This document shows positions 26,468-33,659 of a stretch of DNA of 64,000 bases, piece after piece. The notes beneath the pieces were generated by a model that saw only the letters and a program-made list of their open reading frames with translations, ran no database searches and was not told where the DNA came from. The translations under genes and the position numbers were made by a program. Origin of the DNA: Tenggerimyces flavus (GTDB taxonomy: Bacteria; Actinomycetota; Actinomycetes; Propionibacteriales; Actinopolymorphaceae). Every line of letters starts with the position of its first letter. The first letter of the stretch is position 1. The DNA lies in assembly GCF_016907715.1 (NCBI RefSeq), contig NZ_JAFBCM010000001.1:2728001-2792000 (forward strand). Reading direction: 5' to 3'.

Positions 26468-26516
26468 GTCGCAGGGCCCCGAGCCGAGTTGGGGCGCCCG
26501 GCTCGGGCCCTGCGAC
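26468..26516. terminator. Bidirectional terminator hairpin
   Basis: An 18-bp stem (arms 26468-26486 and 26499-26516) with one bulged C and a 12-nt loop, between the convergent 26094 and 26576 genes. Confidence 0.7.
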
Positions 26517-26575
26517 GACCGACCAGACTGGGCCTTCCGCCTGTGACGTACGTCGGCGGTGCTGGCGGATGGCTC

Positions 26576-26941
26576 CTAGCGGAGCAGCCGGCGCCACCAG
26601 GACTCGCGGACGCGGGGACCCGGCGACGGGCTGCGTTCGATCGGGAGGCCGGCTGCCTCCCACGCCTTCGTTCCGCCCTGCAGGCTGAACGAGGTGCGAC
26701 CGAGGCGGGCGAACGTCTCGGCGGCGCGGCGCGAACGGTTGCCCATCGAGCACACCGCGATCACGTGGCCCGGCGGCAACGTCGAGAGCAGGAACGGGAT
26801 CCGGTCCAGCGGCACATGTACGGCTCCCGCGATGTGCCCGCTGGCGTACTCCTCGGCCATCCGCACGTCCACGACCAGATCACCCGACCGCCACATCGCC
26901 TCCGCGGTGGGCACGTCGATCGACTCGAACTCCGCGTTCAC
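26576..26941 (-). CDS. Rhodanese-like domain protein
   Basis: 121-aa single rhodanese domain: LVVDVRMAEEYASGHIAGAV, then VPLDRI, the active-site loop CSMGNRS with the sulfur-accepting Cys, and GGTKAWEAAGLP at the end. Such proteins transfer sulfane sulfur or act in persulfide sensing. The ATG shares a base with the stop region of the upstream propeller gene (26941), so it may be the third gene of the ECF sigma operon. Confidence 0.85.
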   Translation of the reverse strand: MNAEFESIDVPTAEAMWRSGDLVVDVRMAEEYASGHIAGAVHVPLDRIPFLLSTLPPGHVIAVCSMGNRSRRAAETFARLGRTSFSLQGGTKAWEAAGLPIERSPSPGPRVRESWWRRLLR

Positions 26942-28299
26942 TAACGCTCGTCCCGCACCGCATAGAGGGCGTTCTCATCCGACATGCCCTTCTGCGGCTT
27001 GGTCGCGAGCTCGCAGGTCCGGTCGACCGTGCACCGGACGATCGCCCACTCGCCGTCGACGTACGCGGAGAGCAGGACCGCCCGGTCCGACTCCCAGACG
27101 GGGTTCGTCATGAGCTGCGAGTCGCCCTCGAGCGTCACCAGCACCTCGTTCGTCCGCGCCTCGACGAGCCGGACGAGGTTCGGGCCGAGCCCGTCGGTCT
27201 GTACGTGGATCGAGGTGCCGAACTCGCCTCCGGGTGAGAACGTGTCGATCCGGTACTCGCAGTCCCTCCAGAGGTTGTCGCCTGGCTGGGAGATCCGCGC
27301 CACCGCGCCGCAGGGGAACATGCCCGACGGCCGGCCGAGGGAGACGAGTCCGGACTCGGGGTGGGTCTTCCAGACGATGTGCACGCCGTCCCAGGTGGTC
27401 CACTTGTCGGTGGCGCCGTTCCACAACATCGTGCCTTCGTCGTAGCTCGACATGACGACCCGTGTCCCCACGATGCCGACCGCCTCGAGCGGGCCGTGTG
27501 TCTCGCCCTCTCGGATCACGGTGCCGGTCTCCGCGTCCGCGTAGGTCACCGAGGCCGTTCCTTCGCCCGGACTCGTTCCCGAGACCGACGTGCTCCACGC
27601 CATCCGCTTCCCGTCCGCCGAGACGCCGGCCCACGAGATCACCGCGGTGGGAGCCGAGCTCCGCTCGGCGAGCGGGACCCGGTCACCGTTGGGACGGATC
27701 AGGGCGAGGTCCGGGGCGCCGCCCTGCGCATCCGCGGCCCACACGACGTCGCCGGCACCGACCACAGCCAGCAGCCGGTCGTTCGCCCCGATCCGTCGGG
27801 TCTCGCCGTCGTCGTGCACGGTCCGGCCGTCGACGTACGGGACCTTCGGCGCCGGGCCGCGGTCCAGCTCGTCGAAGTCGAACTCCCAGGTCTTCTTGCG
27901 CGTCGGTTCCGGGTCCTGCGGCTTCGGGTTCGGGTTCGGCGCGTTCGACTGCGGCGTACGCGACGGCGACTGCGAAGGCGCGACGGGCGGCGAGAACGAC
28001 GGAGACGGCGAAGACAGGTCCGGCGAGGGCACCGCCGCCGTCACGCTCGTCGACGGGGATGGCCCAACGAAGTCGCTGCTGTTCGGCCTGCCGTCGTTGA
28101 AGATCTGCAGGCCCACCGGGACCGCGATGGCCAGGGCCGCGACGCTCGCGACGACAGCACCGGCGCGGCGGCGCGCACGGATGCGGGACGCCTGCTTCAA
28201 CGCGGAGCCGGTGAGATGGGAACGAAGCGGCACGTGTGCGGCCTGCCGCTCCAGGGACTGAGTGAGCCGCTCGTCCAAGTTGTCGTCGTTGTTGTTCAT
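26941..28299 (-). CDS. Membrane-anchored beta-propeller protein paired with ECF sigma (module 1)
   Basis: 452 aa. A 45-residue cytoplasmic N-terminus (MNNNDDNLDERLTQSLERQA) precedes one membrane helix (AGAVVASVAALAIAVPVGLQ), then a 70-residue Ser/Pro-rich stalk and an extracytoplasmic WD40/TolB-like propeller (repeats such as VSADGKRMAWSTSVSGTSPG). It directly follows the SigE-family sigma gene with a 4-bp overlap (ATGA), the position of an anti-sigma factor, but no HHCC zinc motif is present. Closely related in layout to 48699-50012. Inferred to be a surface sensor that controls its sigma factor. Confidence 0.72.
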   Translation of the reverse strand: MNNNDDNLDERLTQSLERQAAHVPLRSHLTGSALKQASRIRARRRAGAVVASVAALAIAVPVGLQIFNDGRPNSSDFVGPSPSTSVTAAVPSPDLSSPSPSFSPPVAPSQSPSRTPQSNAPNPNPKPQDPEPTRKKTWEFDFDELDRGPAPKVPYVDGRTVHDDGETRRIGANDRLLAVVGAGDVVWAADAQGGAPDLALIRPNGDRVPLAERSSAPTAVISWAGVSADGKRMAWSTSVSGTSPGEGTASVTYADAETGTVIREGETHGPLEAVGIVGTRVVMSSYDEGTMLWNGATDKWTTWDGVHIVWKTHPESGLVSLGRPSGMFPCGAVARISQPGDNLWRDCEYRIDTFSPGGEFGTSIHVQTDGLGPNLVRLVEARTNEVLVTLEGDSQLMTNPVWESDRAVLLSAYVDGEWAIVRCTVDRTCELATKPQKGMSDENALYAVRDER

Positions 28300-28823
28300 C
28301 GGGCTCCCTCCTCTGCGACAGTCGACGTACTGGCTGGTGGTGGGCCGAGCCGCCCGCGCAAGGTGGCGAGGGCACGGCTGGTCTGGCTCTTGACGGTGCC
28401 GACCGAGCAGTCGAGCGCGGCGGCCGTCTCGAGCTCACTGAGGCCTTCGTAGTAACGCAGAACGACAGCGGCCCGCTGGCGCGGTGGCAACGTGCACACG
28501 AGCTCCCACACCTCGTCCCGCTCGCTCTGGTCGAGTGTCGGTGGTGGGTCGGGGCGCTCGGGCAACGTGTCGGTCGTGTGTTCCAACCGACGCCAGGCCC
28601 GGCGCCACCAGCTCGAATGCTCGTTGATCATCGTGCGGCGGACGAACGCGTCGAGCGCGCCCTTGTCCCGAATCTTGTTCCAGGCAAGGTACGTACGCGC
28701 GAGCGCGATCTGAACCAGATCCTCCGCCGCGTGATAGTCCCCGGTGAGGAGGAAAGCCGTACGCAGCAGCGCCTTCTGGCGTGCGGCCGCGTAGGAGCTG
28801 AACTCCTCGGTGACGTCGGTCAT
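28296..28823 (-). CDS. SigE family ECF RNA polymerase sigma factor (module 1)
   Basis: 175 aa. Region 2 is seen in LLRTAFLLTGDYHAAEDLVQ, then IALARTYLAW and FVRRTMINEHSSWWRRAWRR; region 4 in LPPRQRAAVVLRYYEGLSEL, then ETAAALDCSVGTVKSQTSRA. This NEHTSWWRR motif is typical of the actinobacterial SigE (SigM-like) subgroup. The ATG at 28823 has GGAGG 5 nt upstream and is preferred over an upstream start. It heads an operon with the propeller and probably the rhodanese gene. Confidence 0.9.
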   Translation of the reverse strand: MTDVTEEFSSYAAARQKALLRTAFLLTGDYHAAEDLVQIALARTYLAWNKIRDKGALDAFVRRTMINEHSSWWRRAWRRLEHTTDTLPERPDPPPTLDQSERDEVWELVCTLPPRQRAAVVLRYYEGLSELETAAALDCSVGTVKSQTSRALATLRGRLGPPPASTSTVAEEGAR

Positions 28824-28937
28824 GACGTCCTCCACCACTATCGACACACTCAGGGGATGCGGTCACCCCGAGATAGGTTGCATCGCCCCGTGGACATTCG
28901 TTCGTGAGCGGCCAACTATCCCACGTATTGGTAGGCC

Positions 28938-29136
28938 CGTGAGTCGACTGTTGTCGTCGCCGGCCAGCTCGTCCTCCGTACGCATCGGCAGGACTGGCAC
29001 CACATACCAGACGCCCCTCGACGCCTTCCCCGTCGAGGGCGGCTATCTGTTTGTCTTGGTGTACGGGTGGCGCCCGGACTGGGTGCGCAACGTCCTGGCC
29101 GGAGCGGGGCCGCGCCTGCTTCGCCACTGGGCTTGA
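28938..29136 (+). pseudogene. Truncated F420-dependent nitroreductase/quinone reductase-like gene
   Basis: A 66-residue stretch (RIGRTGTTYQTPLDAFPVEG, then GYLFVLVYGWRPDWVRNVLA) matches the middle of deazaflavin-dependent nitroreductase family (DUF385) proteins, including the conserved T-P and D-WVRN-L-A segments. These are normally 130-150 aa; both the N-terminal helix and the C-terminal third are missing. Repeat copy D and an IS3 element lie just downstream, so it looks like a casualty of local rearrangement. Confidence 0.6.
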
Positions 29137-29184
29137 CGGCCGGAGGGCTCTGGCCAATCACCAATCGACCGTTCCAGCGGCCCG

Positions 29185-29250
29185 GGCCAATGATCGTGTT
29201 TACATGATCATTGGCCGCTTTACGTGGGGTGGACGCCAGGTATTGGGGTG
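29185..29250 (+). repeat. Interspersed hairpin repeat, copy D (short form)
   Basis: Only the hairpin (29185-29216, loop TTTA, one G-T pair) and the GCTTTACGTGGGGTGGACGC plus CAGGTA block survive; the sequence then diverges. The likely original 3' end of the HNH gene runs into it from the other side. Confidence 0.85.
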
Positions 29251-29366
29251 GTTGGCCGTGTGGGGTGACCGCTGGCGGGCGGCGCGCGCTCCGCTGGCCC
29301 CGGCCGCGGTTTAGGCGGCTGGGGTGGGCTGCCCCGCGCTTTCCGGACCGCTTCGTTTGCGGGCGT

Positions 29367-30287
29367 TTATGCTGCGAGCTGCTGATTCAGGTACTCGTTG
29401 CGGACTTGCTGGGGAGTCCGGTAGCCGATTCCTGAGTGGATTCTTCGGCGATTGTAGAACAGTTCGATGTAGGTCGCAATGTCGTCACGGGCTTTCTTGC
29501 GTGTTGGATAGGCGGTGCGATAGACACGCTCGACCTTCAGCGTGGAATTGAACGATTCGGCAAGTGCGTTATCGTAACAAGTCCCGGTCCGTCCCATCGA
29601 GGCGCGCATCGCGAAATCCTCGATCCTGGCCGCGAACTCACCAGAGGTGTATTGCGTTCCGCGGTCAGAGTGGAAAATGCAATCTTCCGCGAGATCGTGA
29701 TTTCGCGCCGCCATGCCGAGCGCGTCGGCGACAAGTTGAGCGCGCATGTGGTCGGCCATAGCATAACCAACGACTTCTTTGTTGAAACAATCGATCACAG
29801 TCGCCAGATAGAGCCACCCTTCCCAGGTATGAATGTAGGTAATATCGCCCACGAGCTTCGTTCCCGGTGCCGCGGCGGTGAAGTCGCGGCGGACCAAGTC
29901 CGGGACGGCCGGGTCGACATCGCCGGGGATCGTGGTAACCCTGTACGGACGCGGCTGGCAGGGCATCAAGCCCAGCTCACGCATCAGGGCGCGGACCAGC
30001 TCCTCACCGACCTGCTCGCCGGCGCCGACCAGCTCGACGTGGATACGCCGGTATCCGTACGTGCCGTCGGACTCGTCGAACAACGCCCGAATCTTGACCT
30101 TCAGATCCTCGCGCCGTCGGACGGTCGCACTCATCGGCCGACACCGCCATTCATAGAACCCCGATGTCGACACGCCAAGCCAGCCGCACATCTTCCGAAC
30201 ACTAGGGACATTTCGTGGAGCATCAGCCGAATCGTGGTCGGCGACCATGGCAGCACACTCATCGACGACCTCGTACCTGCTGGTCAC
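29367..30287 (-). CDS. IS3 family transposase OrfB (DDE integrase core)
   Basis: 306 aa. An N-terminal HTH_21 segment (YGYRRIHVELVGAGEQVGEE) precedes the DDE retroviral-integrase fold: first Asp in KLVGDITYIHTWEGWLYLAT, second Asp in HSDRGTQYTSGEF, Glu in NALAESFNSTLKVE. Ends FYNRRRIHSGIGYRTPQQVR. GTG start overlaps the orfA stop (GTGA), so it is made by coupling or by -1 frameshifting; a CTAAAAC stretch in late orfA could serve as the slip site. All catalytic residues are present. Confidence 0.93.
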   Translation of the reverse strand: MTSRYEVVDECAAMVADHDSADAPRNVPSVRKMCGWLGVSTSGFYEWRCRPMSATVRRREDLKVKIRALFDESDGTYGYRRIHVELVGAGEQVGEELVRALMRELGLMPCQPRPYRVTTIPGDVDPAVPDLVRRDFTAAAPGTKLVGDITYIHTWEGWLYLATVIDCFNKEVVGYAMADHMRAQLVADALGMAARNHDLAEDCIFHSDRGTQYTSGEFAARIEDFAMRASMGRTGTCYDNALAESFNSTLKVERVYRTAYPTRKKARDDIATYIELFYNRRRIHSGIGYRTPQQVRNEYLNQQLAA

Positions 30288-30577
30288 CGTTGCTCCTTCG
30301 CGAAGTATGCCGCCGCTCGTTTTAGGAAGTTGTTCTCCATCTCCAGCTCGCGAACTTTCCGCTCGAGTTCCCGTAGTCGCGCCCGCTCAGACAACTCCAA
30401 CGGCGACTCCTCGCCGACGTGCGTTTCGCGGTAGGCCTTCACCCAATTGCCCAAAGTGGTCTCACCGACCCCGATTTCACGCGCGACATCGGCAATTCGG
30501 CGGCCGCTCTCGACCACCAGCCGAGCCGCCTCCTCGCGAAACTCCGGCGTGAACGTGCCCTTCCTTCTCGCCACCAC
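30284..30577 (-). CDS. IS3 family transposase OrfA (HTH subunit)
   Basis: About 97 aa. The HTH is FTPEFREEAARLVVESGRRI, then DVAREIGVGETTLGNWVKAY, followed by a leucine-zipper-like helix (LRELERKVRELEMENNFLKR). GTG at 30577 or 30574 with AAAGGAG upstream. The reading frame has no stop upstream and continues into the HNH gene, so a fused 532-aa product is possible. Confidence 0.88.
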   Translation of the reverse strand: MVARRKGTFTPEFREEAARLVVESGRRIADVAREIGVGETTLGNWVKAYRETHVGEESPLELSERARLRELERKVRELEMENNFLKRAAAYFAKEQR

Positions 30578-31882
30578 CAATTCTCCTTTCCAGACGGGAC
30601 CGTATGCGGTCCGCAGTCCGGAAAGTGGGAGGCACGCCAGGGTGAGGCGGTGGTTGCGGAGTGGTTGTTGGTGGGGGTCTATCCAGTCTGGGGGTAAGAA
30701 CTCCGGTAACCCATCGAGCGCGATGCGGACTTGCCACGCGCCTTGGTGGATCAACCGGTGGTGGTACCCGCAGAGCAGGACGCCGTTGTCGCGGGTAGTG
30801 GGCCCGCCCTTACTCCACGGAACCACATGATGGGCGTGACACCAACCAGGAGGCCGATCACAACCGGGAAACGCGCAGCCACCGTCTCTGAGCTCGAGCA
30901 ACCGGCGCAGCTTCCCCTGGAAGAGTCGCTGCTGGGTGTCGGTCAGCAGTGTGACGCGGCCGGGCTGGTCGTCGGGCTTGACCAAGAATGCCCGGTCTGC
31001 TTCACACATGAGTTGGTCGACGAGTTTGCGCGAGAGTTCGATCCCGGTGTGCAGGGTCCGCCCACCAGTCTGGGTGACGGTGACGACCAGCTGGGTCGGG
31101 TTCCCACCATGGGAGGGCACCAGCTTCTCAGCCAACAACCGGCGGCAGGCCTCATCCAGAGCGTCGACGTTGCGTTGTTCGGGGAGGCGGGTGTCGCGGC
31201 CGTCGGGTCCGGGCTGGGGTGCGGCGAGTGGGTCGAGGACGAGTTTGAGGCGTTCCCCGACCACTTTGGGGAGTCGGGCGGTGACTCGCCATGTCCCTGA
31301 CGTGGTGTCGAAGGTCATGCGGAGGAACCGGTCGCGTTCGGCGCTGGCTTCTTCTTGTTTGAGTTTCAGTTCCAGGACCTGGTCGGCAAGGTCCGGCGCG
31401 ACGGTCTCCAAGAGCCGGTTCCCGACCTTGCCCAAGACTTTGGGGTCGAAGGTGGCGGCGTTCTTCAGCAGGGTGGCTTCGACCTCGGAGCGGAGTTCCG
31501 GGGTGGCGATGTGGGAGGGCAGCATCGTCACGACCCGGGAGATCACTCGTGCGTGCGGAACAGAAATCTCGCCCTCAGCCAACGCTCGAGCGGTGGCGGG
31601 AAGGTCGGCGTGGAGGTGGCTGGCCAGCTTCACCATCGCACCGGCCTCAGCCGAAGGAACACGAAGGACGCCGGCAACCCACTGCGCGGTGTTCGCCGCG
31701 CCCGCAGTGACGGCGAGGTTCCGGGCGTCGGCCTCGCGGATCAGTTCGAGCTGGCGGCCCTGGAGTTGGTTCAGCTGGGTGGCGTTGTCGAGGAGTGCGG
31801 TGGTGAGTTGGTCATCGGACATCGACCACGCCGACACACCATCGGCGGTGCCGATGGTGTTCGAGCAGGTGGTCGATTCCAT
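30284..31882 (-). CDS. DUF222 / 13E12-repeat HNH endonuclease, 3' end fused in frame to IS3 orfA
   Basis: Continuous 532-codon frame. Residues 1 to about 415 are a DUF222/13E12 protein (SDDQLTTALLDNATQLNQLQ start; helical DUF222 region; HNH module GCAFPGCDRPPGWCHAHHVV then PWSKGGPTTRDNG, LLCGYHHRLIHQG). This family is abundant in actinobacteria and of uncertain role, possibly selfish. At 30639 the IS3 terminal repeat begins, replacing the native C-terminus; translation then crosses the IS end and runs through orfA. The native tail can be traced beyond the IS at about 29260-29324. HNH residues are intact, so activity could persist. Confidence 0.85.
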   Translation of the reverse strand: MESTTCSNTIGTADGVSAWSMSDDQLTTALLDNATQLNQLQGRQLELIREADARNLAVTAGAANTAQWVAGVLRVPSAEAGAMVKLASHLHADLPATARALAEGEISVPHARVISRVVTMLPSHIATPELRSEVEATLLKNAATFDPKVLGKVGNRLLETVAPDLADQVLELKLKQEEASAERDRFLRMTFDTTSGTWRVTARLPKVVGERLKLVLDPLAAPQPGPDGRDTRLPEQRNVDALDEACRRLLAEKLVPSHGGNPTQLVVTVTQTGGRTLHTGIELSRKLVDQLMCEADRAFLVKPDDQPGRVTLLTDTQQRLFQGKLRRLLELRDGGCAFPGCDRPPGWCHAHHVVPWSKGGPTTRDNGVLLCGYHHRLIHQGAWQVRIALDGLPEFLPPDWIDPHQQPLRNHRLTLACLPLSGLRTAYGPVWKGELVVARRKGTFTPEFREEAARLVVESGRRIADVAREIGVGETTLGNWVKAYRETHVGEESPLELSERARLRELERKVRELEMENNFLKRAAAYFAKEQR

Positions 31883-31954
31883 AGCAGAATTCTACCAAAG
31901 GAATCGGCTTAATGCCCAACACGGCAAGGGAAATCCCCGACATCATCCAAGCCG

Positions 31955-32170
31955 CAAGCAAGCTGGGGACTCCACAAGCAACCGCAACACGGCAGCAGAC
32001 GGAAAAGGCAAGCAGGCCTGTCCCGGGGAACTGTTCCGGGGGCGGGGGCGGCGCGTGAAAAACAGGTGGCCGGACCGGGGCGAGTCAAGGGCCGCAAAGC
32101 GGTCGCGAAGCGACGCCGCCCGACTGCGAAGCCGCCGCGGCGCCCTTGACGCGCCCCGGACCGGCCACCA
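31955..32170 (+). repeat. Long inverted-repeat element, copy 1
   Basis: About 216 bp. Its right part is a large hairpin with 27-bp arms at 32065-32091 and 32143-32169 (25 of 27 pairs; arms begin GGTGGCCGGACCGGGGCG), enclosing a small TCGCGAAGCGACGCC motif. Its left part holds CACGGCAGCAGAC and a CCCGGGGAACTGTTCCGGGG hairpin. The same arrangement occurs inverted at 58937-59163. ORFs through it are Arg/Pro-rich and not credible. Confidence 0.8.
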
Positions 32171-32581
32171 CAATCGACCGCCGCCACAGCCCGACCAGCT
32201 ACTTCGCCCAAGCAGGGTTGGGTAAAGCAACATAAACAGCACACCCCACAAGGGGACGATGGGTGAAGAGGATGGGAGTGACGGGATGCGTGAGATGGCA
32301 ACCCGGTGGGCGAAGTGGCAGCCCGGTGAGTGAGAGTGGCGGGCCGACGTGTGAGGTCACGATGGTGAAGAGGGGTGGGACTTCCGGGGCATGGGGTGGA
32401 GTGACGGTCGCGCGGTGCGCGAGGTGGCCGACCGGTGGGTGAGGTGGCAGCGTGAGGTGTCGGGGGTGGTGGGCAAGAGCCCGTCCAGACGGGGACACCC
32501 TTCCGGAAACCCGCCGAAGTTCCGTAGCGGTCAGCATGCCGGCGCCAACCCCACACGCGACGCTCCGCGCGCCGGCGGACA
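32171..32581. other. Intergenic tract with degenerate GGTGGGTGAGGTGGC repeats
   Basis: No gene found. Several imperfect copies of a 15-bp unit occur: GGTGGGCGAAGTGGC near 32303, GGTGAGTGAGAGTGGC near 32326 and GGTGGGTGAGGTGGC near 32434. They look like decayed tandem repeats. The right edge is the end of an ABC ATPase remnant. Confidence 0.5.
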
Positions 32582-33018
32582 TCAGCGCCAGCGTGCCGTT
32601 GCATCGGGCGGCGTGGGCAGCCGTCTGGCAACGCGGTCAGGTCCGGGGATACCCGCGATCGGCCGGAACCCTCGGTGGGGAAGGGCATCCAGCAGCTCGC
32701 ACGTGTACGTATGCCAGGGACCGGCGAGCGCCTCGTCGAGCCGGTCTCGACCAGCCGGGAGGCGTACATGATCGCGACCTCGGCCGCGGTGCGCTCGGCG
32801 GCCGCGACGTCGTGCGTGATCATGAGCACGGCGGTGCCGTCGTCGGCGAGCCCGCGCAGGGTGTCGGCGGTCCGTTCGACCAGCGGGCCGTCCAGGCCGG
32901 TGGTGGGCTCGTCGGCGAGGACGACCTGCGGGCGGCCAGCCAGCGCGAGCGCGAGGACCACGCGTTGCGCCATCCCGCCGGACAACTCGTGGCTCCGCAA
33001 CTGGCCGGGCCGCCTCAA
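32582..33018 (-). pseudogene. ABC transporter ATPase remnant (oligopeptide/nickel type)
   Basis: Begins without a Walker A region, at the signature motif [20 protein letters not shown], then Walker [13 protein letters not shown] and the H-loop VLMITHD. After RLVETGS the homology changes frame and continues as [20 protein letters not shown], the C-terminal dipeptide-transporter pattern, to a stop at 32582. So it is 5'-truncated and frameshifted. The truncation point coincides with the stop of the response-regulator gene (4-bp overlap), as if the two-component genes had replaced its upstream half. Confidence 0.8.
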
Positions 33019-33659
33019 CTACCGAGATAACGGAGAACGGCGAGAACCCGGCGGCTGTATCCCGGCTGATGGGAGAGCTCGAGCTTGTCGAAGATCGCGT
33101 TGATGTGCTTCTCCACCGCGCTCTGCGACACGTGCATCCGGTCCGCGATCGACGCGTTCGTGAAGCCCTGCGCCATCTGGTCGAGGACGTCGCGCTCGCG
33201 TGCCGTCAGGCGGCCCAGTGGCGAGGTGTGCGACGTACGGGACAGCAGCTGCCGCACCACCTCGGGATCGAACGCAGCCCCGCCCGCGCCGACCCGGTCC
33301 AGCGCCTCCAGGAACTCGCCGACCTGCGCGACCCGGTCCTTCAGCAGGTAGCCGATCCCGTCCGCGTCGTGGGTGATCAGCTCCGCCGCGTACCGCTTCT
33401 CCACGTACTGCGACAGCACCAGCACGCCGACCGACGGGAACAGCCGCCGGATCTCCAATGTCGCTCGCAGTCCCTCGTCGGTGTGCGTCGGCGGCATCCG
33501 TACGTCGACGACCACCGCGTCCGGCGGCGACGCGCGCACCGCCTCCACCAGCGCGTCACCGTCACCCACGGCGGCCACGACCTCGTGCCCCTCCTCGACG
33601 AGCAGCCGCACCAATCCCTCGCGCAGCAACGTCGAGTCCTCGGCCAGGATCACTCGCAT
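33015..33659 (-). CDS. NarL/FixJ-type response regulator
   Basis: 214 aa. Receiver domain 1-120 with acidic E7 D8, phospho-acceptor D52 (VVVDVRMPP) and Lys in [10 protein letters not shown]. LuxR-type HTH at 148-210 ([20 protein letters not shown], then [20 protein letters not shown]). It is encoded right after its histidine kinase with a 10-bp overlap. Together they form a complete two-component pair; the target genes are not evident, because the downstream ABC gene is broken. Confidence 0.95.
   Translation of the reverse strand: MRVILAEDSTLLREGLVRLLVEEGHEVVAAVGDGDALVEAVRASPPDAVVVDVRMPPTHTDEGLRATLEIRRLFPSVGVLVLSQYVEKRYAAELITHDADGIGYLLKDRVAQVGEFLEALDRVGAGGAAFDPEVVRQLLSRTSHTSPLGRLTARERDVLDQMAQGFTNASIADRMHVSQSAVEKHINAIFDKLELSHQPGYSRRVLAVLRYLGS

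Larger units (their letters stand above)
29325..30639 (-). mobile_element. IS3 family insertion sequence
   Basis: 1315 bp with two overlapping ORFs (orfA, orfB) on the minus strand. I find imperfect 27-bp terminal inverted repeats: 29325-29351 (starts TGGGCTGCCCCGCG, then CTTTCCGGACCGC) and the complement of 30613-30639 (TGGCGTGCCTCCCA, then CTTTCCGGACTGC), matching at about 21 positions. Both ends are flanked by GGG, a possible 3-bp target duplication. The element sits inside the 3' part of an HNH endonuclease gene and is outwardly complete. Confidence 0.85.

Noticed and set aside
31909-33018. 369-codon minus-strand frame read as one ABC protein
   Set aside because: Only the first 90 residues are ABC-like. 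The rest is out of frame and runs into the inverted-repeat element, so a pseudogene call fits better.
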